Shown here piece after piece: positions 42,985-52,974 of a stretch of DNA of 64,000 bases. Both the position numbers and the translations under genes were made by a program. This DNA comes from Butyrivibrio sp. GTDB taxonomy: Bacteria > Bacillota > Clostridia > Lachnospirales > Lachnospiraceae. Positions within the stretch are counted from its first letter, which is position 1. The number at the start of each line of letters is the position of its first letter. The notes under the pieces are model-generated. The model did no database searches. It had not been told where the DNA came from and worked only from the letters and a program-made list of their open reading frames with translations. The stretch is taken from contig JAEDHB010000001.1 of assembly GCA_016297265.1 (NCBI GenBank), forward strand, positions 1-64,000. The letters are read 5' to 3'.

Positions 42985-45636
42985 ATGGCAGAATTTAGTC
43001 CGATGATGCAAAAATATCTGGAGACAAAGGAAGAATATAAGGATTGCGTGCTTTTTTACCGCCTGGGGGATTTCTACGAAATGTTTTTCGAGGACGCAAT
43101 CAATGTTTCCAGGGAATTGGAATTAACTTTAACAGGAAAAGACTGCGGTCAGGAGGAAAGGGCACCCATGTGCGGTGTTCCTTTTCATGCTGCGGAAACA
43201 TATATTAACAGACTTGTTGAAAAGGGCTACAAGGTTGCAATCTGTGAGCAGGTTGAAGACCCCAAAACAGCAAAAGGTCTGGTGAAAAGAGAAGTAATCA
43301 AGGTGGTTACTCCAGGTACTAATTTTAACCCGGGTGCCCTTGATGAAGGTAAAAATAATTACCTGATGTGCATCGCCTATATGGGAGATGGCATTGGCAT
43401 TGCCTCCTGTGATATTACCACAGGAGCATTTCTCGTTAGTGAGGTAAGCGGTGAAAAAGAACTTCTGGATGAAATCAATAAGTTTGCACCTTCGGAAATA
43501 ATATATAATGCTCCCCTCGCCATAAGCGGAATTGATTTCACCGACATTAAAAACCGTCTCAATATTTCAATGTCCGAGATGGACGACTGGTATTTTGATA
43601 AAAACAGTTCCATTGAGAGAATTAAGGAGCATTTTAAAGTCAGCACCATAGATGGTCTTGGACTTAAGGAATATCCGAACGGAACACTGGCCTCGGGAGC
43701 TCTTATGAATTATCTCTATGAAACCCAGAAAAACTCCCTGCCGCATCTTACAACAATCACCACCTATACCACGGGAAAATTCATGGTGATTGACAGCTTT
43801 ACAAGACGCAATCTGGAATTAGTGGAAACAATGCGTGAAAAACAAAAGCGCGGTTCACTTCTGTGGGTTCTTGACAAGACCAAGACTGCCATGGGCGCAA
43901 GGAAACTTAGAAGTTACATAGAGCAGCCTTTGGTCAATCGTGATGAAATCATAGAACGCCAGGATGCCGTGGCTGAATTGCTGGATAATTTTTGCTCCAG
44001 GGAAGAAATCCGCGAATACCTCAATCCCGTATACGACCTTGAAAGACTTATAAGCAGAATCAGTACCAAATCAGCGGGGCCAAGGGAAATTATTGCTTTC
44101 AAAAGCTCCCTGCAGATGCTTCCGTATATCCGCTCCGAGGTTAATAACTTTAAGAGTCCGATACTTCGCGGAATATATGACGAACTTGATCCTTTGAGCG
44201 ATATATATGATCTGATTGACCGTTCTATTGTTGATGAACCGCCTCTTCAGGTTAAGGAGGGCGGACTCATTAAGGAAGGCTTCAACGAAGAGGTTGACAG
44301 ATTGAGAAAAGCCAAAAACGAAGGAAAAAACTGGCTTGCCGAGCTGGAAGCCAGCGAACGCGAAAAAACCGGTATCAAGAATCTTAAGATAAAATATAAC
44401 AAGGTTTTCGGATATTATTTTGAAGTTACCAATTCCTTCAAAAATCTTGTCCCGGACAATTATGTCAGAAAACAGACCTTAACCAATGCCGAAAGATATA
44501 CGATGGACAAATTAAAGGAATTGGAAGATATTATTCTTGGGGCGGAGGATAAACTCTTTTCCCTTGAATATGATATTTTTGCTGAGATTCGCGACAGTAT
44601 ATCCAAAGAAGTCAAACGAATTCAGAACACCGCACAGGCTATTGCAAGACTGGATGTTTTTGCTTCGTTAGCCGTCGTTGCAGGTAATAATAAATACATA
44701 AGACCGGAAATCAACGAATCCGGCAAAATCAGTATTACGGGCGGAAGACATCCTGTTGTCGAGCAGATGATGAACGGAAATATGTTTGTCGAAAATGACA
44801 CACTGCTGGACAATAACAAAAACAGAATTTCAATAATTACAGGACCGAATATGGCAGGTAAATCCACCTATATGCGCCAGGTTGCACTTATTGTACTGAT
44901 GGCTCAAATCGGTTCCTACATTCCCGCATCATCAGCATCCATAGGGATTGTGGACCGTATTTTTACAAGGGTAGGTGCCTCGGATGACCTTGCCAGCGGA
45001 CAGAGTACCTTTATGGTGGAAATGACGGAGGTTGCCAATATTTTGAGAAATGCAACCCCTGACAGTCTGCTGATTCTCGATGAAATCGGGCGCGGAACCA
45101 GCACCTTTGATGGTTTATCCATTGCCTGGGCAGTTGTGGAATACATCAGCAATACCAAATTGCTTGGTGCAAAAACACTTTTTGCAACACATTATCACGA
45201 GCTCACCGAGCTTGAAGGAATGGTTGATGCCGTCAATAATTACTGCATTGCGGTAAAAGAACAGGGAGACGATATCGTATTTTTGCGTAAGATTGTCAAG
45301 GGCGGCGCCGACAAAAGCTACGGTATTCAGGTTGCAAAGCTTGCCGGAGTGCCTGATAGCGTAATTAACAGGGCAAAAGAAATTGTTACAGAGCTTGCCA
45401 ATAATGATTTATCTCTTAAGGCAAAGGAAATTGCCAATTCCGGCTATGCTTCGGAAGCCTTTAAGATTCCGGACCATGTTGGTAAGGAAGAATATGTTCA
45501 GATGTCCCTTTTTGATACGGTGAGCAATGATGATATTATCAATGATATTAAGAAGCTTGACCTTTCAAGACTTACTCCGATAGAAGCTCTCAATGAGCTG
45601 TATTCTATTCAGGATAAAATTAAGAACAGGTGGTAA
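42985..45636 (+). CDS. mutS: DNA mismatch repair protein MutS
   Basis: 883 residues. Mismatch-reading domain I carries LFYRLGDFYEMFFEDA near residue 27-42 (Phe and Glu wedge); clamp and lever regions follow; ATPase P-loop GPNMAGKST at about 620-628, Walker B LLILDEIGRGTSTFDG near 697 and TLFATHYHEL. Recognises mispairs and recruits MutL, encoded just downstream. Start 1 base after sulP stop. Confidence 0.97.
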   Translation: MAEFSPMMQKYLETKEEYKDCVLFYRLGDFYEMFFEDAINVSRELELTLTGKDCGQEERAPMCGVPFHAAETYINRLVEKGYKVAICEQVEDPKTAKGLVKREVIKVVTPGTNFNPGALDEGKNNYLMCIAYMGDGIGIASCDITTGAFLVSEVSGEKELLDEINKFAPSEIIYNAPLAISGIDFTDIKNRLNISMSEMDDWYFDKNSSIERIKEHFKVSTIDGLGLKEYPNGTLASGALMNYLYETQKNSLPHLTTITTYTTGKFMVIDSFTRRNLELVETMREKQKRGSLLWVLDKTKTAMGARKLRSYIEQPLVNRDEIIERQDAVAELLDNFCSREEIREYLNPVYDLERLISRISTKSAGPREIIAFKSSLQMLPYIRSEVNNFKSPILRGIYDELDPLSDIYDLIDRSIVDEPPLQVKEGGLIKEGFNEEVDRLRKAKNEGKNWLAELEASEREKTGIKNLKIKYNKVFGYYFEVTNSFKNLVPDNYVRKQTLTNAERYTMDKLKELEDIILGAEDKLFSLEYDIFAEIRDSISKEVKRIQNTAQAIARLDVFASLAVVAGNNKYIRPEINESGKISITGGRHPVVEQMMNGNMFVENDTLLDNNKNRISIITGPNMAGKSTYMRQVALIVLMAQIGSYIPASSASIGIVDRIFTRVGASDDLASGQSTFMVEMTEVANILRNATPDSLLILDEIGRGTSTFDGLSIAWAVVEYISNTKLLGAKTLFATHYHELTELEGMVDAVNNYCIAVKEQGDDIVFLRKIVKGGADKSYGIQVAKLAGVPDSVINRAKEIVTELANNDLSLKAKEIANSGYASEAFKIPDHVGKEEYVQMSLFDTVSNDDIINDIKKLDLSRLTPIEALNELYSIQDKIKNRW

Positions 45637-45640
45637 TTTT

Positions 45641-47455
45641 ATGTCTATCCGGCTTTTAGATCAAAGCACAATTAATAAAATAGCTGCGGGCGAAGTTGTT
45701 GACCGCCCGGCCTCCGTTGTCAAGGAACTGGTGGAAAATGCCATAGATGCCGGAGCAAACGCAATCACGGTCGAAATTAAGGACGGTGGGATAAGCTTTA
45801 TAAGAATAACCGATAACGGATGCGGAATTCCGTCCGAGGATATCGAAATTGCTTTTAAGCGCCATTCCACCAGCAAAATCCGAACCGCTGCAGATTTGGC
45901 TTCCATATCAAGTCTGGGTTTTCGTGGCGAGGCTCTGTCAAGCATCAGCGCGGTGGCGCAGGTGGAACTGGTTACAAAGACGGCAGACAGTTTTTTTGCA
46001 ACAAGATACAGAATTAACGGCGGCGCAGAAGAGGGTAGGGAGGAAATAGGCGCACCGGAGGGCACTACCTTCATTGTACGCAATTTGTTTTACAATACCC
46101 CCGCAAGAAAGAAATTTCTCAAAACACCGGCCACGGAAGGCAATTATATCAGCAATGTAATTGAGCAGCTCTGCCTTAGCCATCCCGAGATTTCTTTCAG
46201 ATACATAGTCAACAATCAGCCCAAAATACAGACTATGGGTAACAATAATCTCAAGGATGTTATTTATGTGATTTACGGCAGGGAAACCGCCGCAAATCTG
46301 ATTGAGATTGAGGAGAGCTTTGAAAAATTTTCCGTAAAGGGATATATCGGCAAACCCTCCGTTTCCCGGGGAAACAGAAGCTTTGAAAACTATTATATCA
46401 ACGGAAGATATATCAAGAGCAATATTATTTCGAAGGCAATTGAGGAGGCGTATTCCGGCTTTCTCATGCAGCATAAATATCCGTTCTGTGCTTTCCATAT
46501 CACTATTGAACCGGAACAGCTGGATGTGAATGTGCATCCTTCAAAAATGGAATTACGATTCGCCAACGGAAATTATATTTTTGACTGCATCAGACAGCTT
46601 GTATATGACGCATTGTCCCACAGGGAACTTATTCCGAAAGCATCCGTGGATTCACATATTGAACACAAACCCGACACATCTGTGAATTATACTAGGGTTC
46701 ATGAGAATATCCAACCGGATTTGACGGTAAAAGAAGAAAAAACAGACTTCAAAAATACCAGAATGCCGGAGCCTTTTGAGACAAAGAGAAGCGAAGAATA
46801 CAGTAAGAAGGTGGAGCCCGTAGTATATAAGCAGGCGGAGCTCTTTGATGATAAAATGCTTCTTCGTGAAGAAAACAAGGCGGATATCAGCGTGATTGGC
46901 CAGGTATTTGACACCTATTGGATTATCCAGTATGAAGAAAATATGTATATTATAGACCAGCATGCTGCCCATGAGAAGGTATTATTTGAACGTTTTATGA
47001 AGGATTACAGGGAATGTGCGATAACAACGCAGTATCTGAGTCCGCCTTCAGTTATATCCCTTACCGGACATGAGGAGGATCTTATCAAAAACAATATGCA
47101 GTATCTTGAAAATTGCGGCTTCGCAATTGAGCCTTTTGGCGGCAACGAATATGCTGTCAGGGGAATCCCTGCAAGATTTTCAGCTGCCGATCCAAAGGAT
47201 ATGCTTTTTGAAATACTGGATGCCCTTGATGAGAATGACAGAAAAACCACTTCCGAAGTAATCAGGGACAGAATTGCGACAATGGCATGTAAGGCTGCAG
47301 TTAAGGGCAATAACAGAATAAGCTATGCGGAGGCAAAAAGTCTCATAAGCGAGCTTATGAAGCTTGACAATCCATACAATTGTCCTCACGGCAGACCAAC
47401 TATGATCTCCATGAGCAAATATGATATAGAAAAGAAGTTTAAAAGAGTTTTGTAA
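45641..47455 (+). CDS. mutL: DNA mismatch repair protein MutL
   Basis: 604 residues. GHKL ATPase: LVENAIDAGA, DNGCGI, and FRGEALSSI near residue 95. C-terminal domain has DQHAAHEKVLFERF, the metal-binding endonuclease motif of MutLs from species lacking MutH, plus the HGRPT motif near the end. A poorly conserved Lys/Glu-rich linker lies between. ATG 45641 follows the mutS stop by 4 bases, with AGGTGG as ribosome site. Confidence 0.96.
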   Translation: MSIRLLDQSTINKIAAGEVVDRPASVVKELVENAIDAGANAITVEIKDGGISFIRITDNGCGIPSEDIEIAFKRHSTSKIRTAADLASISSLGFRGEALSSISAVAQVELVTKTADSFFATRYRINGGAEEGREEIGAPEGTTFIVRNLFYNTPARKKFLKTPATEGNYISNVIEQLCLSHPEISFRYIVNNQPKIQTMGNNNLKDVIYVIYGRETAANLIEIEESFEKFSVKGYIGKPSVSRGNRSFENYYINGRYIKSNIISKAIEEAYSGFLMQHKYPFCAFHITIEPEQLDVNVHPSKMELRFANGNYIFDCIRQLVYDALSHRELIPKASVDSHIEHKPDTSVNYTRVHENIQPDLTVKEEKTDFKNTRMPEPFETKRSEEYSKKVEPVVYKQAELFDDKMLLREENKADISVIGQVFDTYWIIQYEENMYIIDQHAAHEKVLFERFMKDYRECAITTQYLSPPSVISLTGHEEDLIKNNMQYLENCGFAIEPFGGNEYAVRGIPARFSAADPKDMLFEILDALDENDRKTTSEVIRDRIATMACKAAVKGNNRISYAEAKSLISELMKLDNPYNCPHGRPTMISMSKYDIEKKFKRVL

Positions 47456-47456
47456 T

Positions 47457-48401
47457 ATGAATAATAAACCACTTGTAATAATAACCGGTCCGACGGCCGT
47501 GGGCAAAACTGAATTATCAATCGAGCTTGCAAAGCACATCAACGGAGAAATAATAAGCGCTGATTCCATGCAGGTGTACAAAGGAATGGATATCGGCACT
47601 GCAAAAATTACTGCTGAGGAAATGCAGGGAGTTACGCATCACCTGATTGACGTACTTGAACCCACAGAGGATTTTAATGTTTTTTTATTCAAGAATATGG
47701 CAAAAAAGGCAATAGAAAATATATATTCCGAAAATAAAATTCCCATTATCGTTGGCGGTACAGGATTCTATATTCAGGCCGTATTATATGACATTGAATT
47801 TTCTGAGGGGGAACAGGATAATTCCTACCGCGATGAATTGAGACGGATTGCCGATGAGAACGGTCCGGAATTCCTCCATAATATGCTGCACGAGGTGGAT
47901 CCCGATGCAGCTTCCTCAATACATTTTAACAATGTGAAAAGAGTTATCAGGGCCCTGGAATTCCACAAACAGACCGGAGAACAGATATCCAAGCATAATA
48001 CAGATCAGAAGCAGCGAAGTTCGCCATATGATTTCTTGTATTTTTGCCTTAATGACAAACGCGAAAGAATATATTCGCGAATTGATGCCAGAGTGGATAG
48101 CATGATTGAGAACGGCCTTGTGGATGAGGTAAAAAGACTTATGGATGAGGGCTGTACTGCGGACATGGTTTCTATGAAGGGGCTTGGATATAAGGAGATT
48201 ATTGAATATCTTGATGGTAAAATAACCCTTGAGGAAGCAATTTATATTCTGAAAAGAGATACCAGACATTTTGCAAAAAGACAGCTGACCTGGTTTAAGC
48301 ATGAGCGGGATGTGACGATGATTGATTACAGTTGTTTTGCGGACAGGAAATCCGCCTGTAATCATGTTATTGACACAGTCAGCAGAAAATTTTTGATATA
48401 G
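47457..48401 (+). CDS. miaA: tRNA dimethylallyltransferase MiaA
   Basis: Adds the dimethylallyl group to A37 of UNN-reading tRNAs, the substrate of MiaB. P-loop GPTAVGKT (11-18), DSMQVYKGMDIGTAK (36-50) and VGGTGFYIQA (about 100-109), all family motifs. 314 residues; starts 1 base after mutL. The next gene is ynbB; no hfq lies between, although it often does in Firmicutes. Confidence 0.96.
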   Translation: MNNKPLVIITGPTAVGKTELSIELAKHINGEIISADSMQVYKGMDIGTAKITAEEMQGVTHHLIDVLEPTEDFNVFLFKNMAKKAIENIYSENKIPIIVGGTGFYIQAVLYDIEFSEGEQDNSYRDELRRIADENGPEFLHNMLHEVDPDAASSIHFNNVKRVIRALEFHKQTGEQISKHNTDQKQRSSPYDFLYFCLNDKRERIYSRIDARVDSMIENGLVDEVKRLMDEGCTADMVSMKGLGYKEIIEYLDGKITLEEAIYILKRDTRHFAKRQLTWFKHERDVTMIDYSCFADRKSACNHVIDTVSRKFLI

Positions 48402-48414
48402 GAGAATTTAAAAA

Positions 48415-49701
48415 ATGAATCGTGCGACATTTGATTTATACAGGGAATCAGGCATTAACGAGAAGCTTATTCAACTGTCCGTACTGACAGAAGAACGCAT
48501 AAAATCAAGATTTGATGAGATTGACGAGATTGCTGAATACAATCAGCTGAAGGTTCTCAAAGCTTTCAGAAAAAACAGAATCAGTGAAAGTCATCTGGGA
48601 ACTTCGACAGGCTATGGTTATAATGATTTCGGCAGGGACGGACTGGAAGCGGTTTATGCGGATGTTTTTCATACGGAAAGCGCATTGGTGCGTTCCCAGA
48701 TAACCTGCGGTACCCATGCACTGACAATAGCTCTGGCAGGCAATTTGAGGCCGGGTGACGAATTGTTTTCACCTGTAGGACTTCCATATGATACGCTTCA
48801 GGGCATTATCGGAATAAGAGAAGAAAGAGGTTCACTTGCTGAGTACGGAATAACTTATGCACAGGCTGATTTGAAGGAAAACGGGGATTTTGACTATGAT
48901 GCCATAAGAGCCGGAATCAATGAAAAAACCCGTCTTGTAACCATTCAGAGGTCAAAGGGATATGCCACAAGACCTACCCTTTCAGTGGAAAGAATCGGAG
49001 AGTTGATTAAATTTGTCAAATCGATTAAACCGGATGTTATTTGTATGGTGGACAATTGCTACGGCGAATTTATAGAAAAAACAGAGCCTTCGGATGTGGG
49101 CGCGGACTTAATTGTTGGTTCCCTGATAAAAAATCCGGGCGGCGGACTTGCACCAAGCGGCGGATACATCTGCGGCAAGACTGAGTATGTTGAGAATGCT
49201 GCTTTCAGACTTACTGCACCGGGACTGGGAAGCGAAGTTGGTGCTTCCCTCGGAGTTAATTCCTCCTTTTATCAGGGATTATTCATGGCGCCGGTGATTG
49301 CCGCGTCGGCTTTAAAGGCTGCCATTTTTGCAGCAAATCTCTATGAAAGCCAGGGCTTCAAGGTTGTGCCTGACAGTGTTGAAAAAAGATATGATATTAT
49401 TCAGGCCGTTACGCTTGAGAAGCCTGAATATCTTATTGCTTTCTGCAAGGGTATTCAGAATGCATCACCAATCGACAGCTTTGCAACACCGGAGCCTTGG
49501 GATATGCCGGGATATGATTCAAAAGTAATTATGGCTGCAGGTACATTTGTATCCGGAGCCTCCATTGAGCTTTCTGCCGACGGTCCGCTTAAAGAGCCAT
49601 ACAATGTGTATTTTCAGGGCGGCTTAACCTACCAAAGCGCAAAATTCGGCATAGTAAACAGCCTCAACGAATTATGTAAAGCAGGATTTGTATTGAAATA
49701 A
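48415..49701 (+). CDS. ynbB: YnbB family PLP-dependent methionine gamma-lyase-like protein (aluminium resistance family)
   Basis: 428 residues. PLP-binding Lys239 in GSLIKNPGGG; cofactor-site YGYNDFGRDGLE early and CGTHAL near residue 100. Homologous to cystathionine-type lyases, but its substrate is unproven; the aluminium-resistance name comes from one heterologous observation. Usually placed near miaA/glnR in Firmicutes. AGGAGAATTTAAAAA precedes the ATG. Confidence 0.88.
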   Translation: MNRATFDLYRESGINEKLIQLSVLTEERIKSRFDEIDEIAEYNQLKVLKAFRKNRISESHLGTSTGYGYNDFGRDGLEAVYADVFHTESALVRSQITCGTHALTIALAGNLRPGDELFSPVGLPYDTLQGIIGIREERGSLAEYGITYAQADLKENGDFDYDAIRAGINEKTRLVTIQRSKGYATRPTLSVERIGELIKFVKSIKPDVICMVDNCYGEFIEKTEPSDVGADLIVGSLIKNPGGGLAPSGGYICGKTEYVENAAFRLTAPGLGSEVGASLGVNSSFYQGLFMAPVIAASALKAAIFAANLYESQGFKVVPDSVEKRYDIIQAVTLEKPEYLIAFCKGIQNASPIDSFATPEPWDMPGYDSKVIMAAGTFVSGASIELSADGPLKEPYNVYFQGGLTYQSAKFGIVNSLNELCKAGFVLK

Positions 49702-49704
49702 ATA

Positions 49705-49733
49705 TATACATAAAAAACATTTTATGGTAATAT
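49705..49733 (+). promoter_or_regulatory. Candidate promoter for the radC-mre operon
   Basis: TATACA (49705-49710), 17-base spacer, TAATAT (49728-49733) with TGG before it. An inverted repeat CATAAAA (49709-49715)/TTTTATG (49720-49726) lies across the spacer and may be an operator or simply AT-rich chance. Confidence 0.48.
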
Positions 49734-49839
49734 ATATTGTGGATTGCAATCGCAACAGTGTTGTTTAGCAAAACACCACATTCCCTTGAGCACATAGATG
49801 CTCTTTGTAGATTTCCAGTCTGCCGGATATGGAGTGTGA
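49734..49839 (+). other. 106-base leader before radC with small hairpins
   Basis: TTGC/GCAA around AATC (about 49744-49755), GTGTT/AACAC around 49758-49777, and GAGCA (49788-49792)/TGCTC (49799-49803) followed by TTTG can be drawn. None is strong; I assign no family. A short regulatory leader or small RNA is possible. Confidence 0.3.
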
Positions 49840-50523
49840 ATGTCAGTAATAAATAATTTTGATGGCACATTGATGCCATATGAAAAATGTTTGCGTTACG
49901 GAGCCCAAGCTCTCAAAGATGAGGAACTTGTGGCTGTTTTGTTGCGCACAGGTACCAAAAACCACAACTGTATCGAAGTGGCAAGAAATCTTTTGTTAGA
50001 ATTTGGAAATCTGGGTATACTTGGCTTTAGGCATATCAATATGGAAATGCTGAAGAAAATAGAAGGCATCGGACAGGTGAAAGCAATTATGCTGTCCTGT
50101 GTCGGAGAACTCGCATCCAGAATATGCAATTCGGACCGCAAATTCCTTGTGGAATATGACAGCCCCGAGAAAGTTGCAAATTATTTTATACCGCAGCTTA
50201 AGCATCTGGATAAGGAGCATATGATTCTTCTTTGCCTGGATACAAAGTGCAGAATTCTCAGAGAATCTCTCATAACCGTGGGCACGGTCAATTCGACCCT
50301 GGTTTCTCCGAGAGAGATCCTTATTGAAGCCGTTCAGAACGGTGCAGTTAACATTATTTTGATACATAATCACCCAAGCGGGGATCCGAATCCAAGCGTG
50401 GAAGATATTGAGACAACAGAGAGAATCCGCAAAGCGGCAGAAATTGTCGGAATAGATTTGTTGGATCATATCATCATCGGTGATAATAAATATATAAGCT
50501 TAAAAGAAATAAATTGTATATGA
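49840..50523 (+). CDS. radC: RadC family JAMM-domain protein
   Basis: 227 residues. N-terminal helix-hairpin-helix (LKKIEGIGQVKAI, about 69-81), C-terminal JAMM-type metalloprotease-like domain with His176, His178 and Asp182 in HNHPSGDPNPS. Despite its name it has no confirmed repair role. GGAG at 49831-49834. radC directly upstream of mreB is the standard order. Confidence 0.94.
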   Translation: MSVINNFDGTLMPYEKCLRYGAQALKDEELVAVLLRTGTKNHNCIEVARNLLLEFGNLGILGFRHINMEMLKKIEGIGQVKAIMLSCVGELASRICNSDRKFLVEYDSPEKVANYFIPQLKHLDKEHMILLCLDTKCRILRESLITVGTVNSTLVSPREILIEAVQNGAVNIILIHNHPSGDPNPSVEDIETTERIRKAAEIVGIDLLDHIIIGDNKYISLKEINCI

Positions 50524-50534
50524 GAGGATATAAA

Positions 50535-51557
50535 ATGGCTCGTAATATTTTTGGTCTGGATATTGGTACCAGCAATATTAAGATATACTCAAAGGATAAG
50601 GATTATATTCTTAATGAAAAAAACATTATTGCAATAGCAAATAAAACAGAGATTTTTGCTTTTGGCGATGAGGCATTTGAAATGCACGAAAAAGCACCTG
50701 ACAATATTAAGGTTTCTTTTCCGATTAAGAATGGAGTTATTGCAGATTTTGACAATATGCAGACTCTTTTTATTGAATTTATTAAAAAAATTACGAAACA
50801 GAGCAGAAGATTGCCTTCAGCCGATTATTATATTGCCGTTCCTACAGGAATTACGGAGGTTGAAAAGAGGGCATTTCTTGAGCTGATAGACCATATGAGT
50901 GTTCATGCCAAGAGAATTATGGTAATCAACAAGCCGGTGGCAGACGCAATCGGCGCAGGCGTTGACGTTGTTGGTGCAAAGGGCATAATGATTGTCAACA
51001 TCGGCGCAGACACAACGGAAATATCAGTTCTTTCCCTGGGCGGAATTGTTTTGGGAAAATCCGTTAAATTTGGCGGCAATAAGCTTGATGAGCAGATTAT
51101 CAATGCCGTAAAAAAGGAATACAGATTAGTTATAGGTGCAAAAACCGCAGAATATATCAAATGTGAGCTCGGCAGTGCCATCAGGCAGGCTGAGAGTTTT
51201 GTGGAAGTGTACGGACGTCATGTTGTTACCGGTCTTCCTACCAAATGCAGGATATCTTCAAACATCGTATATGAATGCATAATTGATTTCATAAATCAGA
51301 TTGTTGATTCCATCAAGTCAATTTTGGAGAGAACTCCGCCTGAGCTTTCCGCTGATATCATTGATACCGGAATTTATCTGACAGGCGGCTCCACTGCAAT
51401 AAGGGAGCTTGACACACTTATCAACAACCAGACGGATTTACATGTCAATATAGTGGATAATCCTTCTGAATGTGTGGTAAACGGCATCAGAGAGATTATT
51501 GAAAATGATAAATATTCAGAAATCGCATATGTTCCTAAAACACGAATAATTAACTAG
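50535..51557 (+). CDS. mreB: Rod shape-determining protein MreB
   Basis: 340-residue actin homologue. Phosphate loops FGLDIGTSNIKIY (about 5-17) and MIVNIGADTTEISVLSLGG (about 149-167), and the adenosine motif LTGGST near 290. Guides the peptidoglycan elongation machinery. AGAGGA about 8 bases before ATG 50535; an in-frame start 7 codons earlier overlaps radC. Differs enough from classical MreB (for example in loop 1) that it could be an Mbl-like paralogue. Confidence 0.93.
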   Translation: MARNIFGLDIGTSNIKIYSKDKDYILNEKNIIAIANKTEIFAFGDEAFEMHEKAPDNIKVSFPIKNGVIADFDNMQTLFIEFIKKITKQSRRLPSADYYIAVPTGITEVEKRAFLELIDHMSVHAKRIMVINKPVADAIGAGVDVVGAKGIMIVNIGADTTEISVLSLGGIVLGKSVKFGGNKLDEQIINAVKKEYRLVIGAKTAEYIKCELGSAIRQAESFVEVYGRHVVTGLPTKCRISSNIVYECIIDFINQIVDSIKSILERTPPELSADIIDTGIYLTGGSTAIRELDTLINNQTDLHVNIVDNPSECVVNGIREIIENDKYSEIAYVPKTRIIN

Positions 51558-51573
51558 TCAGGATGTAAATACC

Positions 51574-52425
51574 ATGAAAAACAAGTTAAAAAAATATTTT
51601 ACAGCCAAGGTCTGGTTGACAATTTTTACATGTCTTTGCTTCTTTTTTATAGGGCTTACCTATTTTACCGATGTACTTACCAAGCCCTTGCAGAAAGTAA
51701 CTTCTGCCGTTGTTATTCCCTTGCAGAAGGGCGTCAATGGTATTGGTCTCTGGCTGACCGAAAAAAAAGATATGTTTGAATCTGTAGAGAATCTGCAGCA
51801 GGAAAATGAAGACCTTCGTAAGCAAATTGAAGATTTGAAGCAGGAAAACCTGCTAATGAAAGAAAACAAGGTTGAACTCGAGAGCCTGAGAAAGCTTTAC
51901 GAGATTGATAATGCATATTCGGATTATGAAAAAACAGGCGCTACCGTAATCGGTCGAAGCTCTGATAACTGGTACAATACTTTTACCATCGACAAGGGCT
52001 CAAAGGCTGGAATTGAAGTTGATATGAACGTTCTGTCAGGCAACGGCCTTGTGGGTATTGTTACGGATGTGTCAGAGAATTATTCCATTGTAAGAGCAAT
52101 AATAGATGATGCAAGCAATGTCAGCGCAATGGTGCTCAATACATCGGATGTATGTACACTCAGCGGTGATTTAAAGGTTGCGTCCGAAGGTTATGTTAAT
52201 CTGAAATATCTTGATCGCGATGTCAAGGTCAGGGATGGTGATATGATTGTTACTTCCAATATCAGCGAAAAGTATCTGCCGGGCATATTAATTGGTTATG
52301 CCCAGGATGTCACTCTTGATGCGAACAATCTTACCAAATCCGGAAAAGTAATAACTGCTGTGGATTTTAAACATATTACCAACGTTCTGGTAATCAAAGA
52401 AAAGAAAACCAAAATTAAGGAATAA
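51574..52425 (+). CDS. mreC: Rod shape-determining protein MreC
   Basis: 283 residues: membrane helix about 13-31, long coiled coil about 65-112 (heptads in LQQENEDLRKQIEDLKQEN), then the beta-rich extracellular domain with GLVGIVTDVSENYSIVRAI and the conserved VVTSNISEKYLPGILIG-like segment. Binds PBP2 outside the membrane. Confidence 0.94.
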   Translation: MKNKLKKYFTAKVWLTIFTCLCFFFIGLTYFTDVLTKPLQKVTSAVVIPLQKGVNGIGLWLTEKKDMFESVENLQQENEDLRKQIEDLKQENLLMKENKVELESLRKLYEIDNAYSDYEKTGATVIGRSSDNWYNTFTIDKGSKAGIEVDMNVLSGNGLVGIVTDVSENYSIVRAIIDDASNVSAMVLNTSDVCTLSGDLKVASEGYVNLKYLDRDVKVRDGDMIVTSNISEKYLPGILIGYAQDVTLDANNLTKSGKVITAVDFKHITNVLVIKEKKTKIKE

Positions 52426-52437
52426 CGGGTTAGAACA

Positions 52438-52974
52438 TTGAGACGATTTATTATCAGTTTTTTTACAATTATTATACTGTTTGTTCTCCAATGCACTGTT
52501 TTTAAGGGAGCATTGGCAATCGCCGGAATAGCACCTAATCTATTACTTATGTTTACCTGTATTGTTGGATTTATGCGCGGCAGAACATCGGGCCTCATGG
52601 TGGGTTTTTTCAGTGGAATGCTGATTGACGTGCTCAGTGGCGGCATGATTGGTTTTACAGCATTGATATATATATTTGTCGGTTATTTCAACGGAATGTT
52701 TTACAAGGAATATACCAAGGAACAGATGCTTCTTCCAATAAGCCTTGTCGCCATGTGTGATTTTTCTTACGGCCTTATATATTATGTTATTACATACGTT
52801 ATGAGAAATAAGCTTCATTTGAGTTTTTATGTATCAAAGGTAATTCTACCCGAAATGATATACACTGTTTGTGTTACTATTTTTGCATATATTTTTGTAT
52901 ATTTCATCAACAGATGGCTGGATTTGCTTTCGAAGAAGAGGAATAACCGAAATGTTAAAGGAACGACTAATTGA
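52438..52974 (+). CDS. mreD: Rod shape-determining protein MreD
   Basis: 178 residues, five or so hydrophobic spans; conserved GFMRGRTSGLMVGFFSGMLID. Start TTG at 52438 with no clear ribosome site, which suggests reliance on translation from mreC 12 bases upstream. Its 3' end overlaps pbp2 by 23 bases. Confidence 0.9.
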   Translation: MRRFIISFFTIIILFVLQCTVFKGALAIAGIAPNLLLMFTCIVGFMRGRTSGLMVGFFSGMLIDVLSGGMIGFTALIYIFVGYFNGMFYKEYTKEQMLLPISLVAMCDFSYGLIYYVITYVMRNKLHLSFYVSKVILPEMIYTVCVTIFAYIFVYFINRWLDLLSKKRNNRNVKGTTN

